9,939 nt of DNA from Gammaproteobacteria bacterium (GTDB taxonomy: Bacteria; Pseudomonadota; Gammaproteobacteria; Granulosicoccales; Granulosicoccaceae): contig JAHQVR010000230.1 of assembly GCA_019634245.1 (NCBI GenBank), forward strand, positions 1-9,939, in the 5' to 3' direction. Below the pieces are notes generated by a model. It was not told the DNA's origin, ran no database searches, and saw only the letters and a list, made by a program, of their open reading frames with translations. Below, piece by piece: positions 1 through 6,396 of the stretch. Position 1 is the stretch's first letter; each line of letters starts with the position of its first letter. The position numbers were made by a program, and so were the translations under genes.

Positions 1-31
1 AATTTCGCATACTAAGTACGAGATTGCAACG

Positions 32-808
32 TCAAATGTACCCACGGGCACGGTAGACCACAAGAGCAATGAATTCTCTTATCACCAGAGTGGATTTTCG
101 TAAACCAGACATGTAAGGGAGCAGTGCAACCCATCCAACTGCAGGAGAATATAGCGAGTCGGCACTTACATGACAAACTCTAAACCCGGCTTTCTCGAAA
201 GTAGCAGCGGCTCTTTGAATATGAAGCGCTGATGTTACCAGCCGGATCTGTTTAGGTTTAGTCAATACATCAAACATACCGACAAAGTTCTTGGCATTAT
301 CTCTCGTTGAACGACTCTCATTGTTCCGGTTAATTTGAACGCTACTAACGCCATGCTGGGTGAGTACGTGACTCATAGCCATGGTGTCTTTGGCATCGGT
401 ATCGTGATCTCCAAGCAAGTAGATATCGACTCTCCCATTTTCCCTGTAGAAGTCTGCCGCTTTTATGGTCCGTAGCAGTGAATCCCGATTCAGAATATCG
501 TAGGGATCTGTAGAGGAGACGTATTTATCTATCCCACCTGCTAACAGCACTATCGGAAGTTGTTTTTTATCGGTGCAATCTTCAGGATTTACCCGCCGGT
601 TCTCCAGATGAAAGGCTAATCTGTTCGACACACCCGGCATACTCATTATCCAAAGAAATAAGAAGCCCAACGCGATACTGAGTGATCCGATTTTGCGCAG
701 CCCTGGGCGCTTATCCGGACTGACGACTACCACCAGCACACCAATGATCACCATAGTGAACACCGTGCCAAGAGGTTGTAACAACCAATCCAACAATAAA
801 TTTATCAT
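32..808 (-). CDS. DUF218 (ElyC/SanA/YdcF-type) inner-membrane protein
   Basis: A 258-residue protein with two hydrophobic segments near the N-terminus (about 13-30 and 39-57) followed by a DUF218 domain (about 86-256). Family signatures visible are the first strand PIVLLAGG (85-92), the S-x-S-T-x-x-N motif (165-171), the VTSALHIQRA stretch (191-200; usually VTSAxHMxRA) and the terminal REFIALVVYRARG. In E. coli the two-helix member ElyC acts in envelope integrity and peptidoglycan assembly at low temperature, while SanA affects vancomycin resistance; the exact chemistry of the family is poorly known. The two-helix layout resembles ElyC more than single-helix SanA. The likely topology is a domain outside the cytoplasmic membrane (inferred). 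The ATG at 808 has only a weak upstream AGAG. The gene stands alone on its strand here. The family is clear; the individual role is not. Confidence 0.88.
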   Translation of the reverse strand: MINLLLDWLLQPLGTVFTMVIIGVLVVVVSPDKRPGLRKIGSLSIALGFLFLWIMSMPGVSNRLAFHLENRRVNPEDCTDKKQLPIVLLAGGIDKYVSSTDPYDILNRDSLLRTIKAADFYRENGRVDIYLLGDHDTDAKDTMAMSHVLTQHGVSSVQINRNNESRSTRDNAKNFVGMFDVLTKPKQIRLVTSALHIQRAAATFEKAGFRVCHVSADSLYSPAVGWVALLPYMSGLRKSTLVIREFIALVVYRARGYI

Positions 809-1128
809 GTCTCTATATGCAGCATTGATCCGAACCCCCTACTCGCCTTAAAGCTGTCACTAAGACCGCGAGTTTGTCCACCATAACGACCACAGGCTTA
901 GTAAGAGGGCATCCGGTTACGAAAAACTTCTCCCGTTGGATCACATGTTTTGCCTTCCAATTATCCTTGAATGACCATATGCCCCGATGCCTCCAGAGAC
1001 TCATCTAAGACTTTAACGAAAGCGTAGAAAGTGACAGCTGAAGGAGCCGCCCGTGTATCTAATCTCCTAAGAACTATGGACAGAATTATCTTGGGAATGT
1101 TCAAACATTAGAGGAGAACAGAAACCAA
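809..1128. other. Non-coding stretch between divergent genes
   Basis: This 320-base gap separates the minus-strand DUF218 gene from the plus-strand FAS1 lipoprotein gene, so it should carry promoters for both. I could not find a convincing -35/-10 pair for either. A minus-strand open frame of 63 codons (813-1004) lies inside it, but it has no ribosome binding site and no recognisable sequence, so I do not call it. The right end holds a short palindrome AATGTT-CA-AACATT (1096-1109) directly before the Shine-Dalgarno sequence of the lipoprotein gene; it could be an operator or chance. Confidence 0.5.
1110..1116 (+). promoter_or_regulatory. Ribosome binding site of the FAS1 lipoprotein gene
   Basis: AGAGGAG lies 12 bases before the ATG at 1129. 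The spacing is slightly long, but this is one of the few clear Shine-Dalgarno sequences in the window, and it fixes the start that gives a proper lipoprotein signal peptide. Confidence 0.65.
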
Positions 1129-2559
1129 ATGAAAATCAACCAAATAGTGGCTGGATCGGCAATGGCTTTGGCGATCGTTTTATCAGCCTGTTCGGATGAC
1201 CCAGATCCAATTGTTGATCCTCAATCGGAAAACGCTCAAAGTACCAGCGGCACCTCAATTACCGATATCGCCGCCTCAGAGGCCGATTTCTCAACGTTAG
1301 TTGCCGCTCTTCAAGCTACGGGTCTGGATACCGTACTGGCTGACGAAAACGCCACTTTTACGGTTTTTGCCCCAACGAATGAGGCTTTTGAAAAGCTTGG
1401 ACAAGAAACCATAAATGCGCTTCTAGGTGATACAGACACACTCAGAAACATTCTGTTGTACCACGTTGTTGCCGATGCTGCCGTGGATGCTCAAACAGCA
1501 GTGTCACTCTCTGGTTCCCTGGTAGAGGCCGCAAACGGGGATGATATCTCTGTCAATACCGTTGGGGATTCTTTATTCATCAACGATTCCGAGGTAATTG
1601 CCACCGATATTTTGGCGTCTAACGGGATTATTCATGTTATTGATACAGTCCTATTACCGCCAAACAATACAGATCCAGTTCATACATCCAATATTGTTGA
1701 AACTGCGGCGGCGGCCGGTGATTTTAAAACCTTAAGCGCTGCATTAGTGGCCACAGGGCTAGACGCAACTTTGGCTGATGAGGATCAGGAGTTCACTGTT
1801 TTTGCGCCTACTGATTCAGCTTTTGAAGCATTGGGACAAGATACGATTGATGGATTGCTCGCTGATCCTGATGCGTTATCCAGCATATTGCTGTATCACG
1901 TTCTTTCGGGTGCGGTAGATTCCACCACTGCGATTAGTCTTGCCGGCAACACCGTGTCCACTATCAATGGTGCGGACATCGAACTCTCATTGAGAGACGG
2001 AAGTTTATTTGTCAACGATTCACGAGTTATCACTACAGATATAATCGCCAGTAACGGGATTATCCACGTACTCGATGCTGTTCTTATCCCACCTGCCAAC
2101 GAACCACCAAAAGGTGATGACCCTGTTAAAGAAGAGTCATCGCTTACAATATTTGAAACAGCGGTAGAGGCAGGTTTCACTACATTGGTTGCGGCAGCTC
2201 AAGCTGCGGGATTGGACGACGCACTGAATCATCCTGACGATATCTACACTGTATTTGCACCAACCGACGAAGCTTTTGCCGCGCTGGGTCAAGACACCAT
2301 AGAAGCCTTACTTGCAGACCCAGAAACCTTACGAAGTATTTTGTTGTATCACGTATTACCGGGCACAGTCGTGGACTCCGTGGGTGCACAAGACCTGCTG
2401 GGGTTCGACATTCAATCAGGCAATGGACAAAGCATTCTTTTGTCCTCTGACGGCGACTCCTTGAAGGTTAATGACGCTACAGTGATTGCACCGGACATTA
2501 GGGCTGTCAACGGAGTTATTCATGTCATCGACCAAGTGCTGATTCCGCCGCACAAGTAA
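1129..2559 (+). CDS. Lipoprotein with three tandem FAS1 (fasciclin) domains
   Basis: A 476-residue exported protein. Residues 1-21 form a lipoprotein signal peptide with lipobox LSAC (Cys21). Ser follows the Cys, so the +2 rule does not predict inner-membrane retention and outer-membrane anchoring is likely (inferred). Three FAS1 domains follow at about 43-178, 187-322 and 338-475. Each shows the H1-type block TVFAPTxxAF (77-87, 223-232, 374-383), a LLYHV block (109-113, 254-258, 406-410) and a terminal NGxIHVxDxVLxPP block. Linkers are short and rich in Pro, Asp and Asn. FAS1 domains are adhesion or ligand-binding modules; bacterial ones occur singly or in small tandem sets and have no catalytic residues. 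The repeats point to internal duplication. A hairpin at 2571-2594 may end the transcript. The next gene also encodes an exported protein, but a shared function is not shown. The partner bound is unknown. Confidence 0.92.
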   Translation: MKINQIVAGSAMALAIVLSACSDDPDPIVDPQSENAQSTSGTSITDIAASEADFSTLVAALQATGLDTVLADENATFTVFAPTNEAFEKLGQETINALLGDTDTLRNILLYHVVADAAVDAQTAVSLSGSLVEAANGDDISVNTVGDSLFINDSEVIATDILASNGIIHVIDTVLLPPNNTDPVHTSNIVETAAAAGDFKTLSAALVATGLDATLADEDQEFTVFAPTDSAFEALGQDTIDGLLADPDALSSILLYHVLSGAVDSTTAISLAGNTVSTINGADIELSLRDGSLFVNDSRVITTDIIASNGIIHVLDAVLIPPANEPPKGDDPVKEESSLTIFETAVEAGFTTLVAAAQAAGLDDALNHPDDIYTVFAPTDEAFAALGQDTIEALLADPETLRSILLYHVLPGTVVDSVGAQDLLGFDIQSGNGQSILLSSDGDSLKVNDATVIAPDIRAVNGVIHVIDQVLIPPHK

Positions 2560-2570
2560 ACCGTGTTAAG

Positions 2571-2594
2571 TAGGGGTCTCCTTCGAGGCCCCTA
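2571..2594 (+). terminator. Strong hairpin after the FAS1 gene, possible terminator
   Basis: TAGGGGTCTC-CTTC-GAGGCCCCTA forms a 10-pair stem with one G-U pair and a CTTC tetraloop, starting 11 bases after the stop codon. No T-run follows on either strand, so it is not a textbook intrinsic terminator. It may act with Rho, or protect the 3' end of the mRNA. Confidence 0.45.
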
Positions 2595-2696
2595 AAACTC
2601 ACGAGCTGTACCTTGGTCTAGTGTTTCTAGACTTATAGATGCTTAAATCCCAAACTGGGCTTGTCAAGTTGGTAATTGTCATGGGTATTTAGTATG

Positions 2697-2721
2697 GTCA
2701 TTTAGAAATTCGCTAAATGAC
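2697..2721. repeat. Perfect 9-base inverted repeat before the protease gene
   Basis: GTCATTTAG (2697-2705), seven spacer bases, then CTAAATGAC (2713-2721), ending 14 bases before the protease ATG. The symmetric, AT-rich form fits a dimeric repressor or activator site. As RNA it would form a hairpin directly before the start codon. A weak -10-like TAGTAT (2690-2695) lies just upstream, so the repeat would fall near the transcription start (inferred). Confidence 0.55.
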
Positions 2722-2735
2722 GTATCTTTTAGAAA

Positions 2736-4022
2736 ATGAATACCCGGATCCGCTTTATAAATGTGTGTTGGATACTTGCCAGTATCTGTTTCACAGGATG
2801 GGCTAACGCCAGTTTTAAAATCGTTGGAGGTGATGAAGTTGCCTCGGGCAAATATCCCTTTATAGCGCTGTTGTGGTTTGATGATGATAGCGATGGGTTT
2901 GCAGAACCGTTCTGCTCTGGCTCTCACATAGGCGACCGTTGGATTCTGACAGCAGCCCATTGTTTTACAGACTCTAATTTTGCGGATGCAAATCGACCCG
3001 AGGATCTGGCGGTGCTGTTAGGCGCGATTGATATTACCGCTGATGATTTGGAGTTTTTGAGTGCAGATAGGGTAATCATTCATCCTGAATACAACCCTTC
3101 CAATCGTACCGCCGACATCGCCCTAGTTCGGCTAACGGAAGCTCCTGAGTCCACTCCGATTAGCCTTCCAGATAGTTCTTACCAATGGCCAACTATCTCC
3201 AGTTCAGTAACTGCGGCTGGCTGGGGCCGCACATCCGAAAGCGAAGGATCTAATTCTGCCAACTTACTCGAGGTGGAGCTCGAAGCTCGGTCCCACGTGG
3301 TTTGCCATGCTGTGTTCGGAAGCGCGATAGATAACAACGCAGTTTTTTGTGCAGGAGGAGATCCTGACGGCCTTCGAGACACTTGTGCTGGTGACAGTGG
3401 GGGAGCGGTGTTTCAATTCCACAATGACACTGTCGTTCAGGTAGGTATCGTTAATTTTGGCATAGGATGCGCTCGCCCGGGAATACCTGCTCTTTACACT
3501 AGAACCAGTCATTATTTTAATTGGCTCACTTCACAAGTGGATTTTCCGTTGGTGGCGCACCTGACTGACACAATGGGAGTCTCAGATCCCGACTACCCTG
3601 TTCTAACTGGAGCAACGGTTGAAGCCGGAAATGTCAGAGTTGGAGAGGATGATGTGTATGACGTCTCAGGCATGGAGAAGGTGACTCTTACCAGCCTAAG
3701 TGGCGATGCGGATTTATATATATTCGCCGGTGAAAACTTCACTACTAGCACCTTTCTGTGTCAATCATTGTTAGCGATTGACCAATCAATGGTGGACGAG
3801 TGCGCCATTACCAATACCGGTCAACGGGTATTCGCCACTGTTTACGGCTTCACCGCTTCGGACTACCGCTTAGTCGGCGAACAATCCAGTAGCGGTAGTC
3901 CATCCAACGGCCCCTCAAACTCTGGTGGTTCAGGTGGAGGCGCCTTACATGTTGTGCTGCTTTTGGCACTATTGTTGGCTAATTCGCTAGTCCATAGAAA
4001 CGAACTTAAGCGGAATGTTTAA
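2736..4022 (+). CDS. Secreted trypsin-like serine protease, PPC-like domain, GlyGly-CTERM tail
   Basis: A 428-residue exported endopeptidase of family S1 (chymotrypsin/trypsin). The signal peptide (1 to about 25, ending ANA) is followed by only three residues, SFK, before the mature N-terminus IVGG (29-32). The triad is His75 (TAAHC), Asp127 (ADIAL) and Ser221 (GDSGG). Asp215, six residues before the Ser, predicts cleavage after Lys or Arg. Cysteines 60/76, 190/205 and 217/245 match conserved disulfides. Residues about 284-381 resemble a bacterial pre-peptidase C-terminal (PPC) domain (LSGDADLYIF). A Ser/Gly-rich linker then leads to GGSGGG (397-402), a hydrophobic helix and a basic end: a GlyGly-CTERM signal, processed in other gammaproteobacteria by a rhombosortase after type II secretion. 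The ATG is the first possible start, since TAG lies in frame at 2730, and no Shine-Dalgarno is seen. The stop overlaps cysG by four bases. Confidence 0.93.
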   Translation: MNTRIRFINVCWILASICFTGWANASFKIVGGDEVASGKYPFIALLWFDDDSDGFAEPFCSGSHIGDRWILTAAHCFTDSNFADANRPEDLAVLLGAIDITADDLEFLSADRVIIHPEYNPSNRTADIALVRLTEAPESTPISLPDSSYQWPTISSSVTAAGWGRTSESEGSNSANLLEVELEARSHVVCHAVFGSAIDNNAVFCAGGDPDGLRDTCAGDSGGAVFQFHNDTVVQVGIVNFGIGCARPGIPALYTRTSHYFNWLTSQVDFPLVAHLTDTMGVSDPDYPVLTGATVEAGNVRVGEDDVYDVSGMEKVTLTSLSGDADLYIFAGENFTTSTFLCQSLLAIDQSMVDECAITNTGQRVFATVYGFTASDYRLVGEQSSSGSPSNGPSNSGGSGGGALHVVLLLALLLANSLVHRNELKRNV

Positions 4023-5407
4023 ACACGGTGAAACCAAGCAAGCCGCTCCTGTAGCTGTACCACCTGTCCAATAATAATGAGCGTTGGTGCTTTGACTTCT
4101 TGTTCTGCTACCTGGGAGGGAAGTGACTCCAAAGTACCCGTTATCACTCGTTGATGCGATCGTGTCCCCTGCTCTATGAGAGCTGCCGGCGTACTCGAAG
4201 AAAGATTTGCCTTAATTAGTGCTGCGCACATATGGGGTAGCCCAACCAACCCCATGTAGCAGACAATCGTTTGGTTAGGCAGAGCCAAAGACTCCCAAGG
4301 TAGATCAATGGTGCCGTTTTTCAATTGCCCAGTCACAAATACACACGATTGCGCGTGATCTCGGTGTGTTAGCGGAATTCCTGCATAACTGGCACAGCCG
4401 GAAGCCGCTGTAATTCCAGGTACCACCTGGAAATCAACCCCGTTCTGAGCCAGAGTCTCAATCTCTTCACCACCACGTCCGAAAATGAAAGGATCTCCCC
4501 CTTTGAGTCTTAACACTCGCTTACCTTGCCGAGCATAGTCCACCAAACTTTGATTGATATTCTGTTGACGCATCGCATGAGAAGAACGCTCTTTCCCAAC
4601 ATAGACAAACTCCGCAGACGATGGGCACATCGATAGAATAGGCTCGCTGACCAAACGATCATGCAAGACAACTTCTGCTTTTTGCATGAGCCTCAGTGCG
4701 CGGAGTGTCAGCAGTTCCGGATCGCCAGGTCCTGCACCCACCAAATAAACCTCACCCATTGGATGATCGGCACCATGTTGGTTTTTCAGAAGTAAATTCA
4801 GCTCATCCTTTGCTGCTTTATCGTTCCCAGATTCCAGTAATCGCGAAACTTTACCTGTGATGACATGATGCCAAAAGCGACGCCTATCCTCGATGGTGTC
4901 GAAACGATTTTTCACCTGTTGCCGAAAATCAGCGGCCAGCGAAGTTAGTTTGCCAATATAAGCTGGAATAAATGCGTCTATTTGATCGCTCACCACTCGC
5001 GCTAACACGGGTGATGCGCCATCGCTGCTGACTGCGATGCTCAATCTGTCACGTTGAACAAGAGATGGAAAAATCACGCTGTTCGCTTGAATATTTTCTG
5101 CGGTATTGCACCAAATATTTAAAATTTCAGCCTCTTTGGCAATCTGTTGGTTCACCTCGGCGTCATCAGTCGCAGCGACAACAAACTTTACGGCATCTAA
5201 ATCAGTCGATTGGTAGGGTCTCCTATGAATACGTAGCGAATTCGCAGAACCGAGTTTGTTAATAGCGTCGCAAGTATCAATCGATACCACCGTAACCTGT
5301 GCCCCAGCATTGAGCAGTCGTCTAACCTTGCGTGCAGCAACCAGACCGCCCCCCACAACCAGGCACTCTTTTGCGTGTAAATCGACACAGATAGGTAAGT
5401 AGCGCAT
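4019..5407 (-). CDS. cysG: Trifunctional siroheme synthase CysG
   Basis: A 462-residue fusion, close to the 457 residues of E. coli CysG. The N-terminal half (about 1-210) is the precorrin-2 dehydrogenase and sirohydrochlorin ferrochelatase, with the NAD-binding GGGLVAARK (19-27) and SPVLAR (132-137). The C-terminal half (about 218-460) is the SAM-dependent uroporphyrinogen III methyltransferase: VGAGPGDPELLT (223-234), HDRLVS with Asp250, VGK with Lys272, LKGGDPFIFGRGGEE (301-315), VPGITAASGCASYAGIPLTHR and YMGL with Met385. Together they convert uroporphyrinogen III to siroheme, the cofactor of sulfite and nitrite reductases, in the cytoplasm. By ungapped alignment to recalled E. coli CysG, the catalytic Asp104 of the dehydrogenase/chelatase is Glu104 here (NTAEN); Ser128 is kept. 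The start lacks a strong ribosome binding site. No sulfur or nitrite gene is visible nearby. Confidence 0.97.
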   Translation of the reverse strand: MRYLPICVDLHAKECLVVGGGLVAARKVRRLLNAGAQVTVVSIDTCDAINKLGSANSLRIHRRPYQSTDLDAVKFVVAATDDAEVNQQIAKEAEILNIWCNTAENIQANSVIFPSLVQRDRLSIAVSSDGASPVLARVVSDQIDAFIPAYIGKLTSLAADFRQQVKNRFDTIEDRRRFWHHVITGKVSRLLESGNDKAAKDELNLLLKNQHGADHPMGEVYLVGAGPGDPELLTLRALRLMQKAEVVLHDRLVSEPILSMCPSSAEFVYVGKERSSHAMRQQNINQSLVDYARQGKRVLRLKGGDPFIFGRGGEEIETLAQNGVDFQVVPGITAASGCASYAGIPLTHRDHAQSCVFVTGQLKNGTIDLPWESLALPNQTIVCYMGLVGLPHMCAALIKANLSSSTPAALIEQGTRSHQRVITGTLESLPSQVAEQEVKAPTLIIIGQVVQLQERLAWFHRV

Positions 5408-5502
5408 ACTTATTTTGGTAATCGATGTGGTTGAAAACTCATAGCAATGTCATACTCTTTTTTCGCAATCGTGCATTCTTTTCACGCGTATAGTTTATCG
5501 AT
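5408..5502. promoter_or_regulatory. Divergent cysG / folB intergenic region with candidate folB -10
   Basis: These 95 bases must hold the start signals of both cysG (minus) and folB (plus). A -10-like TATAGT (5489-5494) ends eight bases before the folB ATG; no good -35 is visible. No Shine-Dalgarno precedes folB and TAG lies in frame at 5491, so the ATG is fixed. Transcription starting about seven bases after that -10 would give a nearly leaderless folB mRNA (inferred). ATCGAT occurs twice, at 5421-5426 and 5497-5502, within a similar 12-base context. Confidence 0.35.
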
Positions 5503-5862
5503 ATGGACACTATTTTTATAACCGATCTCAGAGCTGATGCGATCATTGGCATCTACGAGCATGAGCGGAATATTAAACAGACTGTCAGTGTGGATTTGGA
5601 AATGGCCACCGACGTTAGGGCTGCAGCGGCAAGCGATCACATCGATCAAGCTTTGAACTACAAAGCAATATCCAAGCGTGTGGAGTCTTATATCGTCCAC
5701 AGCGAATTCCAGCTAGTTGAGTCACTTGCAGAAGGCATTGCCCAGGTGGTGCAGGCAGAATTCGGTGTCAAATGGGTATCTGTGACCTTGCACAAACTAG
5801 GTGCACTGAGTAATTCAGCGGATGTAGGCATTAAAATTGTGCGTGGACAGCTAAATGAGTGA
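5503..5862 (+). CDS. folB: Dihydroneopterin aldolase FolB
   Basis: A 119-residue cytoplasmic enzyme, almost the length of E. coli FolB and alignable with it without gaps. It converts 7,8-dihydroneopterin to 6-hydroxymethyl-7,8-dihydropterin plus glycolaldehyde, the step just before FolK in folate synthesis; FolB works as an octamer. Residues matching the known active site are Glu21 (IYEHE), Tyr53 (LNYKAI), Glu73 (LVES) and the catalytic Lys98 (LHK). The Pro that normally follows this Lys is Leu99 here, a small departure. The ATG is the only possible start, because TAG is in frame four codons upstream. folK follows after 21 bases on the same strand, so the two probably form an operon. Confidence 0.96.
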   Translation: MDTIFITDLRADAIIGIYEHERNIKQTVSVDLEMATDVRAAAASDHIDQALNYKAISKRVESYIVHSEFQLVESLAEGIAQVVQAEFGVKWVSVTLHKLGALSNSADVGIKIVRGQLNE

Positions 5863-5883
5863 TCCCTATACCTCGATCTGGTC

Positions 5884-6390
5884 ATGAATTCAGTCTACCT
5901 CAGCATAGGCAGCAACATTGATCCAGCCACCAATTTTCAACGCTGCGCTGTCTTTATACGAAAACACTTTAATCACGCTCAATGGTCACCCATCTACCAA
6001 TCTCGTGCCATTGGGATGGACGGCCCAGATTTTCTCAATGCGGCGGTGCTAATAAAAACAACACTTGGCATTGACACATTTCCAGCTTTGCTAAAAACCC
6101 TGGAAAAGGAGTTAGGCCGTACTGACGAACAGGCGGCTTTTTCCAATCGAACCATAGATGCAGACATCGTGTTGTTTAACGATAGTTGCATAGATTTACC
6201 GGAATTAACGATTCCCAGGCCTGAGCTAGTGTCCATGGCTTTTGTACTTGTTCCTATGGTTGATATAGCCGCCAACGTGATCCACCCGAGGGCACAAAAG
6301 TCACTTGCAACCCTGCTGGACGAATTAGCTGTTCTAGACCCGGGCCAAATAGAAGGTCTGAAGAAAGTGGATTTAGCAATAGAGAATTGA
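5884..6390 (+). CDS. folK: HPPK, 6-hydroxymethyl-7,8-dihydropterin pyrophosphokinase FolK
   Basis: A 168-residue cytoplasmic kinase that moves pyrophosphate from ATP to the FolB product, giving the substrate of dihydropteroate synthase. Visible signatures are YLSIGSNI (5-12), GPDFLNAAV (47-55), the RTIDADIVLF block (89-98) with Mg-binding Asp92 and Asp94, and IPRPEL...FVLVPMVDIA. The loop before this block differs from E. coli HPPK: in an ungapped match over 12 positions, Arg82 becomes Asp81 and Trp89 becomes Phe86, while Arg92 is kept as Arg89. It may be the divergent HPPK type that sits beside folB, and a second canonical folK could exist elsewhere. The start ATG has no clear ribosome binding site, so coupling to folB is plausible. 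It ends six bases from the convergent folM. Confidence 0.93.
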   Translation: MNSVYLSIGSNIDPATNFQRCAVFIRKHFNHAQWSPIYQSRAIGMDGPDFLNAAVLIKTTLGIDTFPALLKTLEKELGRTDEQAAFSNRTIDADIVLFNDSCIDLPELTIPRPELVSMAFVLVPMVDIAANVIHPRAQKSLATLLDELAVLDPGQIEGLKKVDLAIEN

Positions 6391-6396
6391 CGCCAT

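Noticed and set aside
813..1004. Minus-strand open frame of 63 codons directly upstream of the DUF218 gene
   Set aside because: It has no ribosome binding site, no recognisable motif and an unconvincing composition; it is probably the leader of the DUF218 gene.
1096..1109. Palindrome AATGTT-CA-AACATT before the FAS1 ribosome binding site
   Set aside because: Six-base arms in AT-rich sequence are too short to claim as an operator without other copies.
1896..2389. Two minus-strand open frames inside the FAS1 gene
   Set aside because: They mirror the FAS1 repeats on the other strand and have no start signals.
5419..5508. Imperfect direct repeat around ATCGAT at 5419-5430 and 5495-5506
   Set aside because: Only two short copies, one of which covers the folB start codon; chance is the simplest reading.
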